A DNA stretch of 60,000 nucleotides from positions 4,032,001-4,092,000 of the forward strand of contig WPIO01000004.1 in assembly GCA_009760855.2 (NCBI GenBank). The letters run 5' to 3'. Under the pieces are notes generated by a model, which was not told the DNA's origin, did no database searches, and saw only the letters and a program-made list of their open reading frames with translations. The DNA is from Cristatella mucedo (taxonomy: Eukaryota > Bryozoa > Phylactolaemata > Cristatellidae). The translations under genes and the position numbers were made by a program. Below, piece by piece: positions 51,800 through 60,000 of this stretch. Numbering within the stretch: position 1 is the first letter of the stretch; each line of letters starts with the position of its first letter.

Positions 51800-52057
51800 A
51801 TGGACCAAAAAGCTTCAAGAATTCTTTGCTGTGAATATGGTGTAAGAATTGCTAAAAGGTTTTGTGGTTTTGAAGATGACATCCCCTATATCCCTACAGA
51901 TCTTTATAAGTATATCTTTAAACTGCCCGCACCAAAAATTTGGGTTCTTTCAGATGTTTGTGATGCATATGATAAAATGAAAAAGAAAGAAAACAAATAT
52001 ACTACAGCATTTGATAAATTTCATCAAATATTTGATGATGTAAAAACAAAAAACTAA
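51800..52057 (+). CDS. SRIL-family small protein, member E (right copy)
   Basis: 85 residues, intact: MDQKASRILCCEYGVRIAKR, FCGFEDDIPYIPTDLYKYIF, VLSDVCDAYDKMKKKENKY. Nearly identical to 11,085-11,342. The paired Cys in ILCC and the IP-x-DLYK motif are the family core. No known family recognised. Confidence 0.75.
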   Translation: MDQKASRILCCEYGVRIAKRFCGFEDDIPYIPTDLYKYIFKLPAPKIWVLSDVCDAYDKMKKKENKYTTAFDKFHQIFDDVKTKN

Positions 52058-52088
52058 TCACTTTTACATATAAGTAATTTTCTTTTTT

Positions 52089-52095
52089 TATATAG
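52089..52095 (+). promoter_or_regulatory. TATATAG start-proximal motif
   Basis: TTTTTTTATATAGGAA then ATG at 52,099, 3 bases after the motif. Confidence 0.68.
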
Positions 52096-52098
52096 GAA

Positions 52099-52572
52099 AT
52101 GCAGAACGATGTTACCGATCCCAATCTTGCTATTAGTGCTACTCTCCTGAAGTCTTACGTTGATTATCTTGTTAGGTCAAGAATGACTGCATACGACCAG
52201 CAAACACTTGATTCGGATATTTCAGTTATGACTGACAATTCAGTTAAGAAATTCTATCTCGATGAATGTGATATCGAGGCTCAAATGATTATAACCGCAG
52301 GTCTAACTGATGTAACAGCTAATTTTGAATCTATTGTTAGATCTAAAGTCGATGCACTTCTTGACGATCCTTCTGAAATCTCTAGCTATACAACATGGAT
52401 CGCATCTTAACTTCCGACACTCTCAACAGTTATTTCAGGTGTATCAGGAGTTAAACCAGATATCTCTGGAATTGTTAAAGATGAGTGTTATGCAGTTCTT
52501 CCTGATCTAGCTGATGGTGTTAGTGCAAGACAAAAGGCAACTGCTGCAGCTCTAGAAGCAAAATCAGCATAA
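52099..52572 (+). pseudogene. Small conserved protein of the PolB-linked block (right copy), nonsense mutation
   Basis: Matches 10,588-11,052 almost throughout. A TAA at 52,408-52,410 stands where the left copy has CAA (Gln; context WIAS-Q-LPTLS). The same frame then continues to 52,572 with DECYAVLPDLADGVS and AALEAKSA, three residues longer than the left copy. The rest is undamaged, so the stop is fairly recent. Confidence 0.85.
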
Positions 52573-52609
52573 TTAATTTAATTAAAACAAAATAAACAGT
52601 ATTATAGAA

Positions 52610-52999
52610 AAGGGAATTGAAGCAAGGAGTAGGGATTGCCATAACGAAGTTCAAGGCCAACATCATTCAAATTTTAAGATTTGTTCATATCCTATGGGTA
52701 GAATTGAAGACATTAGATCTACATTACTAAACGCTGTTAAACTAGTAATTGAATACAAAGCTTTAAGAATCAATCACTCTGAACCAGAAATCGCTAACAT
52801 ATTTACTAAAGTTAGAGATGGTTCAATCTTTGAAGAGTTTCTCAAGGACTTAAAAATAGAAAAAATAAATAAAATTAGATCAGAAGCTTACTCTAAAAAA
52901 ATAGAACTAACAAAACAAATAAAGAGAGAAATAGATCAAGGAAAAGACTTTGAACTTCCGGAAGAGTTGATTGAAGAGACTATTGATTTGTGGATCTAA
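52610..52999 (+). pseudogene. Small charged protein (right copy), start codon lost
   Basis: Aligned with 10,162-10,550 the frame is open from 52,610, but the start codon reads AAG in place of ATG, after a TATAGAA motif that is still present. Inner ATG at 52,694 (MGRIEDIRSTLLNAVKLVIE) is the only alternative. The end ELPEELIEETIDLWI matches the left copy. Unlike that copy it has no frameshift. Confidence 0.72.
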
Positions 53000-53034
53000 A
53001 AATTTAAAATTATTTATACAAGATATAGAAAGAA

Positions 53035-53432
53035 ATGCCAGATTTGAGAAAAGATTTTGCTGTAAAAAATATGAAGAGACTGTTCAGTCTAATAACAAAA
53101 TTAGGGGGTGTCTAATAAAACTAACAAGAGCTAGATACGCAATTAGATTTATAAATATAGTAATAGCATTAGGAGTAACCGTTTCAAGTACTTATGTTCA
53201 AGTAGTACCATCTATTACCCATGCTGTAACTTTCTTTTTAGCCCTATCAGTAATGTTTGCATCAGTCGAAGGTGTTCTATCAGAAATAGACAAACGTAAA
53301 AGAAATGCTTTAAGTTCCAACTCTGAAATTATCTCAAGGATTACTAACGCCTTATCTGATGATAAAATTACAAAAGAAGAGTTTGAAGGAATTTTACTAG
53401 GAAACTCACAAACTGAAATTAATGTGGGTTGA
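53035..53432 (+). pseudogene. Small two-helix membrane protein (right copy), frameshifted
   Basis: The ATG at 53,035 (MPDLRKDFAVK) is followed by a one-base loss in an A-run near 53,066, after which the frame that matches the left copy continues to 53,432 (ALGVTVSSTYVQV, FLALSVMFASVEGVLSE). Start follows ATATAGAAAGAA. Ends 14 bases inside the convergent integrase pseudogene. Confidence 0.75.
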
Positions 53433-54293
53433 TAACTTGTAACTCTTCTCTAACAAAACTTCTCTTAATATCATTTACGAAATATCTAGTCGGTTATTCT
53501 CTTAATACCATTATTCTAATAATATTATGTTTTGTTAAACTCCATATTGGGTCTGTAGCTCTTCTTCTTTTTTCATCTTCTCCCTCACCCGGTTCTAATA
53601 AATACCTAACAGTCGTCCCAAGTTCTAATAGCTTTTCCTCATGCTATCTTGGTTTCTTTAGTCTTATCTTTTCTTTTTTATCGCCTTTGCAGGTTCTTCA
53701 CCAATCATTCTTGTAACACTATTATTTAGATACTCAATGATCTTTGGCAGATTATCAACCCACTCTTTATTTCTAGTATAATCTCCTTTGTTAATACTTT
53801 CTAATTCTTTTTCATACTGAGCAATGAATGCTCTCTCAGCAACTGTTGTATTCATTCTTTCAACTAATGCAACACTCTTTTTAGTAGTACCATTGATGAT
53901 TTGTGTTTCATGTTTTTTCATTTCTTCCGCAAACTCACCTTTAAACTATGACCCAGGATCAACAGTCATTTTCTTTGGCCATTTCAAAGGACTTTTATTG
54001 TAGATATCTATTATTGCTGTTGTCACTTCTTTAGAAGACTTTGTTTGATTCTTTATCTTTATTTTTATTATTTTATTCTTTATCTACTAGCAACATCAAT
54101 AACACTCAAAGCATATTTATATCCAGAATTATTAGGCATGTATAAAATGTCTGCTTGATGATTTTCATTGGGTTCAACAATATTAAAGAAACCTTGTGGA
54201 ATGTTCTTTGGTCTTGGTTTGAATACTTGACTTATACCTGAGTCAGGATTAAATCTACCTTCTTTTTTCTTTAATTTAGAGTTAAGAACGACA
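53419..54293 (-). pseudogene. Retroviral-type integrase (Polinton c-integrase), broken
   Basis: Pieces on the minus strand: PNENHQADILYMPNNSGYKY and SVIDVASR (first catalytic Asp, about 54,105-54,190), a damaged stretch of about 45 bases, SKEVTTAIIDIYN and WPKKMTVDPGS-stop-FKGEF (second Asp in VDPGS; TAG at about 53,950), then KSVALVERMNTTVAERAF (catalytic Glu, near 53,870), the core end LPKIIEYLNNSVTRMIGEEP, and a chromo/SH3-like end with WSLTKHNI, a stop, PTRYFVND and REELQVI. This is the D,D-35,E core that inserts Polintons in host DNA. It has two stops and at least two frame changes and its N-terminal zinc domain is not recognisable. Confidence 0.85.
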
Positions 54294-54304
54294 TTCTATA
54301 GAGA

Positions 54305-54747
54305 ATGGAAATATTTTGTGATACATGCTTAAGCACATTTAATGAAGTTGAATATCTTGTAACAGGTCATCCATATTGTAAACCAAAAAGAAAAAAACCA
54401 AAACAGGAATATAAAATACGTTGTTGTATCTGTGATACAGATATAAATGAAACTGAATTTGATTCTAATCTTTTTCGTAACAACCACTGTATAATCTGTT
54501 CGTATTGTAACATAAATTCTAATTATTATAAAAAAGAAAAACCAACTAAACTGTATTTACTGGTTAAGAAACACTTAAAAAACAATGTTGTTCTACTTCT
54601 TTACATCATTATTTAGATCATGAAGCCATCTGCTCTATTTCTAAATTATTTCCGGTTGTTAAAGGTAAACATAAAGCAACAAAGTTAAAAGAGTTAATAG
54701 TTTTAATAGTTCATTTATACTTTTCAGGTGGATACATAACTAACTAA
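54305..54747 (+). pseudogene. Zinc-ribbon protein, probably frameshifted
   Basis: 103 codons from 54,305 begin MEIFCDTCLSTFNEVEYLV, with CCICDTDINETEF and HCIICSYCNI: eight Cys in four CxxC-type pairs, so one or two zinc ribbons. The ATG follows TATAGAGA. After KKHLKNN the frame becomes hydrophobic, while another frame continues with STSLHHYLDHEAICSI and KGKHKATKLKELIVLIV to 54,747. A one-base slip near 54,595 is likely. Divergent from the integrase, with only about 12 bases between them. Confidence 0.6.
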
Positions 54748-55584
54748 TAGGTTTACCTTTAATTTTACTGTACTATCAACGAAGTAATACTCTGTAGGTA
54801 ACCTAGAAAAATATACATAGTATTTTAAGTTAACACCCGTTGTTGAAGTATTTATAGCTCTTACATCACCTGATACTACTGTCGTATCAGTATTAGGTTT
54901 TAGAAATACACAATTAGAAGATCCTACAGCCATTACGTTCAAGATCATTATAGGTGGAGCAGTTTTGTTTGTCCATGAGTAAGGAGTTGATAGATTTAAT
55001 ATTGAGTTTAATGCTTTAGGGTTCATTGAGATTGAGATTACTTCCGTTATTTTTTTAAGTGTTTTATCTACGTAATTCTTTGTTTCAATGTCAGAAGGAT
55101 TTACAGGCTCTGAAACATTAGTAATTGAATACCCACCCATATTGATATTTGTTGTTGAAGGATAATTCTTTAGTAATAAATCTCTTTTCATTCCTCCATA
55201 AGTAACACAATAGTCGTCGTTTAGTACTACTGGATTAGTATTACCAGAATTCCAATAAGTAGATGTTAAAGCAAAACTATTCATGTTTAAGTCTCCCAAC
55301 ATTTGTATCCCCTGTTTTTTAACATAATTATTTACTTGACTAATATTTACTCCGTCGGTAGGGTTAACACCAGCTCCTAGATTTGTAATACGTTTTCCAC
55401 CGAGATTCAATGTTATTCCTGAATTAACAACGAAGTTAGCGTCAGCGTAGGCCTTTGTAACAGCATCGTAGTAATTTACAGGATCAGCTAAATTAATAAT
55501 TCTATTACCGTTTGCATCAAAATCTGAAAGAATGAATCCATTATTCTTCGATACATAGTCCTCGTTGTGAAACTTTTTGTTCAT
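54724..55584 (-). CDS. Fibre protein (right copy)
   Basis: 286 residues, intact. TATATAG 1 base before the ATG at 55,584. At least three shaft repeats: GNRIINLADPVNYYDAVTKA then YAD, GKRITNLGAGVNPTDGVNIS then QVNNYV, and GYSITNVSEPVNPSDIETKN then YVD. The C-terminal 100 residues form a beta-rich knob (LNVMAVGSSNCVFLKP and on). It is of the same family as the left fibre cluster but not a copy of any one of them. Its 5' end overlaps the YqaJ gene's 3' end by 44 bases. Confidence 0.82.
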   Translation of the reverse strand: MNKKFHNEDYVSKNNGFILSDFDANGNRIINLADPVNYYDAVTKAYADANFVVNSGITLNLGGKRITNLGAGVNPTDGVNISQVNNYVKKQGIQMLGDLNMNSFALTSTYWNSGNTNPVVLNDDYCVTYGGMKRDLLLKNYPSTTNINMGGYSITNVSEPVNPSDIETKNYVDKTLKKITEVISISMNPKALNSILNLSTPYSWTNKTAPPIMILNVMAVGSSNCVFLKPNTDTTVVSGDVRAINTSTTGVNLKYYVYFSRLPTEYYFVDSTVKLKVNLLVSYVST

Positions 55585-56395
55585 CTATATAATTATTTAT
55601 TAATATTTTAGATTTCTCTAACACTTCTTTAACCACTGGAATAATTCTTACAAATCTAAGTGGATCTTCTTCATCAACTACTTGTATCTCTACTTTTTTC
55701 ATATAGTATTTGATATCATAACCAAAAGTTTTTTTATTGTTAAAACGACCATATTCAGAAATTATATCAAATTCGAATTCAAAGTACTTCTCATCTTTAA
55801 GTAAAAACATAAAAAGAGGTTCACGTATTGGTATATTAAATTCATAAGTCGTTGGAATTCTAACTGTTCCTGCAGCAATATAGTCTTTAGGTATATCATG
55901 GCAATTCAAACCTGGAACGAGTATTTCAAATTCACTATAAAAACATCTGCTAAGCTTTAAGACGTGTAAACCAAGTAGACACTGTGCAAGATATTGTTTT
56001 GGAATACAATCTTTTACAATAGTTCTACTCCATAAACATTTTATTTCTATTAGAGTATCTTGATCAATAACTCCATCTGGAGAATAGCGATAAACTCCGT
56101 CACTAGTAAAACATTCATTTGAATTCTCAATACTTCTATTCAACTTCATTTCTAGAAATTTAGCTGCTATTGGCTCGAATACTTTACCAAATAAAATTTG
56201 TGGAAACCTCATTGGTTGAGAGTTAGCAATATATTTTTTTAGTTTTCTATTTGAAATTAATTCAATGTTACAATCAATATGAGAGCCAAATACCATATCA
56301 TTACCCAAAACTGAATACACTTCTGATCCACCAATATTAAGACTCATAGCTCTCTTCCACTCATCAGACCCTTGAATAAAAATTTTTTTTTGCAT
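55541..56395 (-). CDS. YqaJ-like viral exonuclease/recombinase
   Basis: 284 residues, intact. The YqaJ/lambda-exonuclease motifs appear in order: GSDEWK and GGSEVYSV (residues about 9-28), FEPIAAKFLE (about 72-81), PDGVID with the catalytic Asp (about 107-112), LIEIKC with Glu-x-Lys (about 116-121), then YLAQCLLGL, the Tyr/Gln motif. Such nucleases process DNA ends for recombination-linked replication. The gene overlaps the fibre gene and sits 12 bases downstream of the MCP stop, suggesting cotranscription. The left copy has only its start (1-107). Confidence 0.85.
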   Translation of the reverse strand: MQKKIFIQGSDEWKRAMSLNIGGSEVYSVLGNDMVFGSHIDCNIELISNRKLKKYIANSQPMRFPQILFGKVFEPIAAKFLEMKLNRSIENSNECFTSDGVYRYSPDGVIDQDTLIEIKCLWSRTIVKDCIPKQYLAQCLLGLHVLKLSRCFYSEFEILVPGLNCHDIPKDYIAAGTVRIPTTYEFNIPIREPLFMFLLKDEKYFEFEFDIISEYGRFNNKKTFGYDIKYYMKKVEIQVVDEEDPLRFVRIIPVVKEVLEKSKILINNYIDEQKVSQRGLCIEE

Positions 56396-56407
56396 TATAT
56401 TTAGTTA

Positions 56408-57946
56408 TTAAAAATCTTTTCCTTCGTAAACCATATTCCCCTTTGCACAAGTGAAATTAGCACCTGAGCCATTGGAAGTTAGTCCAGCACTATTCTCACA
56501 AATAGTTAAGTAATGAATGATAATACCAGAGGCAGGAACAGTAGTACTATTGAACTCAACAGTCACATCAAGTTTTGTTGTTACTCTAAGAGGTTCATCG
56601 TTGTATTGAAGATCAATTACATGAATTGGATAAAGTGATAGCCACTCATTATAACCAACGCCCATGGGTTCTGTAATTTCATTAAGACCAAGATACTGCT
56701 TTCTAAAAGTCGTGAAGTCCATGAAAGATTGAAAGCACCTTGCTTTTTTAAACTCACGCGCTCTTTGAACAGCGGGGTATTGCTTAGATCCGTTAGCGAA
56801 TACAGAAACACTCTTAACATCACAGTGATTGTAAGTACAAGGGTTGCCCGTATAACTCTCATATTTATTAGCATTTTGAGCTGCGACAATCAACCACCTA
56901 ACTTTATCAATGATATTTTGAACTGATAAAGTTTTAGTGAATCTAGTTGCTTGGTTGAGACTTGTTAAAGTTGTACACTCATATCGCCTAACTCTATAGT
57001 TTAGTCTAATTTTCTTTGATCTTTCACTTGAAATTTCAGCAAGTGATCTTTGTATACTTTCTTTCGGTGTTACACATGGAACAACTAGTCTCATTTTTGA
57101 CATAGCAACTTTGAAAGTAGTATAAGCACCATCATTTGCAACACCTGTAAAAGTAGCATTACGTGCTTTAGTTGTAATAGTATTTGTTTTTGTACCAACC
57201 GCTGCTGAATCTCCAGTCAAGATAAAGTTTGTATCATCTCCTCCAATCCTAGTAAGTTCAAGAGTAAAAGGAATATTATAAAGAATTTTATTCATATCAG
57301 CACAAAAACCAGAAAGTCTTGCAAGAGGTATTCCAATAGTAAATGATCCAACGTCTGCATCTGCTTCAATAACATTGTTTATTAGGCCTCTTCTATAGAT
57401 GAAACCATTGTTTGTTGTTGCTGCTTTAGAAGCTTCAGGGCTAGTATATGCTCCAAGATTTGGAGTCAAATCACCCAATTCATTTGCCTCATCCTTTTTC
57501 CATCCACTTGCAGGTCCTTCAGTTCTATTATAATCATTTGGATAGCATAGAAGTCCCATAAGTGTTGAAACAGTTCCAACCGCCTCTTTCAAAGGAAGAC
57601 TTTCAATTTCTTTAGTGCCAAGTCTAACTCTCATACTACTAAATAACCATGCTCCAGCATTATGAACTAACCCGAGAGCAAGTGATCTTTTAAGTGCTGT
57701 GGGTGGATCATTTAGATTTGCTGGTGCACCTCTAACTCTTCCTTCAACTAAAAGATAACCATCAGATAAAACATAACATGTTTGTTGTTCACCTCGTACA
57801 ATAAACGTAACCAATTTACTATCAATTCTATCAGTTTCATTTATATTAGTTTGATACAACTCTCTGAATTGATAGTCTTTAAGTTTATAATCAGGAAACT
57901 CAGGATCCCCAAGTTCAAGTATAGTGCTAATATCTGCGCTCGCCAT
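56408..57946 (-). CDS. Major capsid protein, double jelly-roll type
   Basis: 512 residues, uninterrupted, so the best preserved structural gene. TATATAG lies 9 bases before the ATG at 57,946. The size, the beta-rich composition, its place between a coiled-coil/penton pair and YqaJ, and its Polinton context support a double jelly-roll MCP. Typical landmarks: an N-terminal TFIVRGEQQTCYVLSDGYLL then VEGRV strand pair, a helix with ALKRSLALGLVHNAGAWLFS then SMRVRLG, and a C-terminal WLSLYPIHVIDLQYNDEPLR then VTTKLDVTVEF strand run. MCP trimers would build the icosahedral shell. Identification is from features and context; a structure prediction would settle it. Its C-terminal part recurs at 132-474. 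Confidence 0.85.
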   Translation of the reverse strand: MASADISTILELGDPEFPDYKLKDYQFRELYQTNINETDRIDSKLVTFIVRGEQQTCYVLSDGYLLVEGRVRGAPANLNDPPTALKRSLALGLVHNAGAWLFSSMRVRLGTKEIESLPLKEAVGTVSTLMGLLCYPNDYNRTEGPASGWKKDEANELGDLTPNLGAYTSPEASKAATTNNGFIYRRGLINNVIEADADVGSFTIGIPLARLSGFCADMNKILYNIPFTLELTRIGGDDTNFILTGDSAAVGTKTNTITTKARNATFTGVANDGAYTTFKVAMSKMRLVVPCVTPKESIQRSLAEISSERSKKIRLNYRVRRYECTTLTSLNQATRFTKTLSVQNIIDKVRWLIVAAQNANKYESYTGNPCTYNHCDVKSVSVFANGSKQYPAVQRAREFKKARCFQSFMDFTTFRKQYLGLNEITEPMGVGYNEWLSLYPIHVIDLQYNDEPLRVTTKLDVTVEFNSTTVPASGIIIHYLTICENSAGLTSNGSGANFTCAKGNMVYEGKDF

Positions 57947-57972
57947 TCTTTCTCTATATAAAAAACTAAAAT

Positions 57973-58564
57973 TTATTTACTTTGAATATATAAACCAGCT
58001 CCTAATTTTCTCTTCATATTTCCACCATAACCATCACTTCTCTGGGGAGTATAAGGAACAACAGCTTTCTCTTTTATTAATTTATCAACTTCTTTATAAG
58101 CTTTTGGATCTTTCTATTTAAGAGCTTCTGAATATTCTACTTCTTCCTCTTCAATTTTTACCTTTTTTTACTCTTTTAGATTTTGGTTTAAGTTTTTCAA
58201 GCATTGCACGCTTAATCTCAAGTTCCATTTCTTGCATCTTTCTAACATAATCTTCTTCTTTCTTTCGTTTCTCAAGTTCATACTCCGCTTCTTTCTTTCT
58301 TCTTTCTTCTTCAAGTTTATCATCCATCTCTCTTCGTTTAACAGCGTAGTCCTGATCAATCTTTTCTTTCTTTGTTTGTAGTTCAGTAAGTTTCCTTGCT
58401 TGATGCATATCAATTCCTTTGCTAGCAATGTTCATGCTTAGACCAGTTAATCCGGTTAAAGCAGGTGCTACTTTACCAACACCATCAATTACTTTATCTA
58501 AAACACCAGACCCATAATACTTTCCTCTCGTATTTCCATGTCCAATACTCGCATAGCTCCCCAT
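57973..58564 (-). pseudogene. Coiled-coil minor virion protein, frameshifted
   Basis: The ATG at 58,564 is preceded by TATAGAGGA. The first frame (137 codons) has a Gly-rich start (GSYASIGHGNTRGKYYGSG), a weakly hydrophobic segment and then a long Glu/Lys coiled coil (EKIDQDYAVKRREMDDKLEE and on). It stops in a Lys-rich A-run at about 58,151. A second frame carries on (EEEEVEYSEALK, stop at about 58,118, then KDPKAYKEVDKLIKEKAVV) to 57,973. Both an indel and a stop have hit the C-terminal part. Likely a cement or scaffold protein, by position only. Confidence 0.7.
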
Positions 58565-58573
58565 TCCTCTATA

Positions 58574-59434
58574 CTACTTTGAAATTTCTATTGTAGCTAT
58601 AACATCTCTAATTGCATTTAGTCTATTTCCATTTTGATCTTTTAAAGTAATCATAAAACTACTTATTCCTTCTATATCACCTCTTGTCGGTAGATACATT
58701 ATTTTTGGAATATGTAAATCAACTTTCTCACCTGGTGTTATATCCTTTGTATCAATAGTATATAAAGATAAATATTGTTCTGAAAATCCTTTTCTTTTCT
58801 CTATATAATTAAGTTCTGGATTAACTATGTCACAATCAACACTGATCCATTCAATGTCATTGAAGTTAGAGGATTTCATTTTATTCCATGTTATGTATGT
58901 TCCAGCAAAGTAATGTGATTTTTCATCTTTTTTATCTTCTTCTCTTCCATCACCATAATCATAATCAGGGGCGTATGTTCCTTGTTCCTTCGTATTAAAA
59001 CCAAGTGTATCTCCAATGTTATTAATAACACCAGATATATCACTTGCTAGTAAAACAACATACTCACCTACTAGTTTCATAACTATTTTATCATCTTCAC
59101 CAACACTAAAAATAATTCCACTACTATCTCTTCTTGAAGGATTGTAAAGTGATGCACCACCATCTAATCCTCTATTTAACGCTGCAACAAGTCCAACACC
59201 ATCATAATAACCTGGGGGAACAGAAATGGAATAGTTATTAGCTGTTGTACGATTAGTTTTAAACCAAAGCATATCGTTTTCGAGCGCAGTAATTTTTACA
59301 ATGCTTTTATATTTGTAAGTAAACTCTATCCTTCTTAAACCAACTTTTTTATACCCTGATTTAGGATCAAGCATTATTGGAGGACAGTTAGTTTTATACT
59401 CTGTGTCAGAAGCTACTGTTAACTTAATTTTCAT
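58574..59434 (-). CDS. Penton-like minor capsid protein 1
   Basis: 286 residues, intact. TATAG lies 4 bases before the ATG. A beta-rich protein with SGYKKVGLRRIEFTYKYKSI near the start, VPPGYYDGVGLVAALNRGL (about 85-103), and a C-terminal domain with HYFAGTYITWNKM, IEWISVDCDIV, DLHIPKIMYLPTRGDI and KDQNGNRLNAI. The C-terminal 115 residues recur in the next gene upstream. The order coiled-coil/penton/MCP and the single beta domain suit a Polinton penton (single jelly-roll), but I identify it by position and composition only. Confidence 0.65.
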   Translation of the reverse strand: MKIKLTVASDTEYKTNCPPIMLDPKSGYKKVGLRRIEFTYKYKSIVKITALENDMLWFKTNRTTANNYSISVPPGYYDGVGLVAALNRGLDGGASLYNPSRRDSSGIIFSVGEDDKIVMKLVGEYVVLLASDISGVINNIGDTLGFNTKEQGTYAPDYDYGDGREEDKKDEKSHYFAGTYITWNKMKSSNFNDIEWISVDCDIVNPELNYIEKRKGFSEQYLSLYTIDTKDITPGEKVDLHIPKIMYLPTRGDIEGISSFMITLKDQNGNRLNAIRDVIATIEISK

Positions 59435-60000
59435 TTTCTATATTTGTTTTAATTTTTTCTATACTTGTTTTACTTTTTCTAATAACTTTTGTAGATATAA
59501 AATCTGTAATCGTATTAATCCTATTTCCATTTTGATCTGTTAATGCAATTCTATAGCCACTCAATTGCGATATGTCACCCTTTGTAGGTAAGTACATTAC
59601 ATTTGGAATGCGTAAATCAACTTTCTGACCTGGAGCAATATCATCAGTATCAATAACATATAAAGACCCTGATTGTTCTGGAAACCCTTTTGTTTTCTCT
59701 ATATAATTATTTAGTGGATCAACCAAATCACAATCAACACTGATCCATTTTACGCCAGTATTATCAGGCTGAATCATTTTATTCCACGCTTTATAAGCTC
59801 CAGCAAAATACATAGCTTTTTCAACTGCTTCATATCGTTTTCCACCAACCATGTCTTTATCAAATGTTCCTTGTTCATTTGAATTAAAACCAAGGGTATC
59901 TCCAATACTATAAAATTAAGGTTTTTTTTCAATGAAAGAGTTGGCTCCAAGAAAAACAACACTATCGCCAGCTACTTGCATAACTATTTTATCATCTGTA
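59424..60000 (-). pseudogene. Penton-like minor capsid protein 2, with stop (continues beyond window)
   Basis: The visible C-terminal part (142 codons from 59,852: MYFAGAYKAWNKMIQPDN, VKWISVDCDLVDPLNNYIEK, DLRIPNVMYLPTKGDI) is a clear paralogue of the previous gene. Upstream the same frame continues (IVMQVAGDSVVFLGA, IGDTLGFNSNEQG) to the window edge, with a TAA at 59,916-59,918. Its 3' end overlaps the start of the next gene by 11 bases. Tandem duplication of a capsid gene. Confidence 0.7.

Larger units (their letters stand above)
46860..60000 (+). mobile_element. Right Polinton/Maverick (adintovirus-like) provirus, decayed, cut by window edge
   Basis: AT-rich, intronless block. PolB and six small genes run plus (46,880-53,432); the integrase and structural genes run minus (53,419-60,000). 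The PolB block is a mirror image of 9,737-15,462. It has an MCP, fibre, YqaJ and penton-like genes plus a retroviral-type integrase, the second Polinton hallmark. No terminal inverted repeat was seen at 46,820-46,880. Both polymerase and integrase are broken. Confidence 0.9.

Noticed and set aside
53429-53716. 95-codon plus-strand frame
   Set aside because: It lies over the minus-strand integrase C-terminal part, which has clear family motifs.

Overview
The window reads as animal (metazoan) nuclear DNA. A multi-exon host gene with GT-AG introns, L2/CR1-type LINE debris, tRNA-like SINEs and microsatellites lies between two decayed copies of a Polinton/Maverick (adintovirus-like) integrated DNA virus. 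The host phylum cannot be fixed from the sequence. The viral parts are AT-rich, intronless and tightly packed; the host part has a mixed, higher GC content.

Region 1 (1 to about 15,530) is the left viral copy. From the left edge it holds a cut-off YqaJ-type exonuclease, a major capsid protein (MCP) remnant fused by deletion to a penton-like gene, an AT-hook protein, the packaging ATPase, a DUF5679-like protein, an adenain-type protease, an unknown protein, a PLA2-domain minor capsid protein, an HNH-AP2 endonuclease, two unknown structural-type proteins, a cluster of fibre genes, a set of small proteins, and a broken protein-primed family B DNA polymerase. Region 3 (about 46,860 to 60,000) is a second copy. 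Its polymerase and small-protein block is a mirror image of the left one, followed by a retroviral-type integrase pseudogene, a zinc-ribbon protein, a fibre gene, YqaJ exonuclease, a full-length MCP, a coiled-coil protein and tandem penton-like genes. The structural block runs opposite to the polymerase here but in the same direction as the polymerase in the left copy, so the two copies are rearranged relative to each other. Together they supply replication (PolB, exonuclease), integration (integrase), packaging (ATPase), maturation (protease), and capsid and fibre functions. Both are full of frameshifts, stop codons and deletions and are almost certainly inactive.

Region 2 (about 15,670 to 46,700) is host DNA. 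A 15-exon gene on the + strand (20,435 to 38,988; 951 codons plus stop, all joins in phase) encodes a Patched-domain (PTCHD3-like) RND-family membrane protein. Its introns and flanks carry at least ten LINE fragments with TTATT-type tails, seven SINE copies, long (CT)n/(GA)n and (GACA)n tracts and a small fold-back element beside the right viral copy.

The most interesting undescribed-looking features are: (1) a TATATAG motif placed 2 to about 12 bases before the ATG of most viral genes, a likely virus-wide promoter; (2) a tandem family of roughly 90-residue proteins (SRIL-x-C ... ICDA) that differs in copy number between the two copies; (3) the independent lesions in the two copies, which allow their decay histories to be compared.
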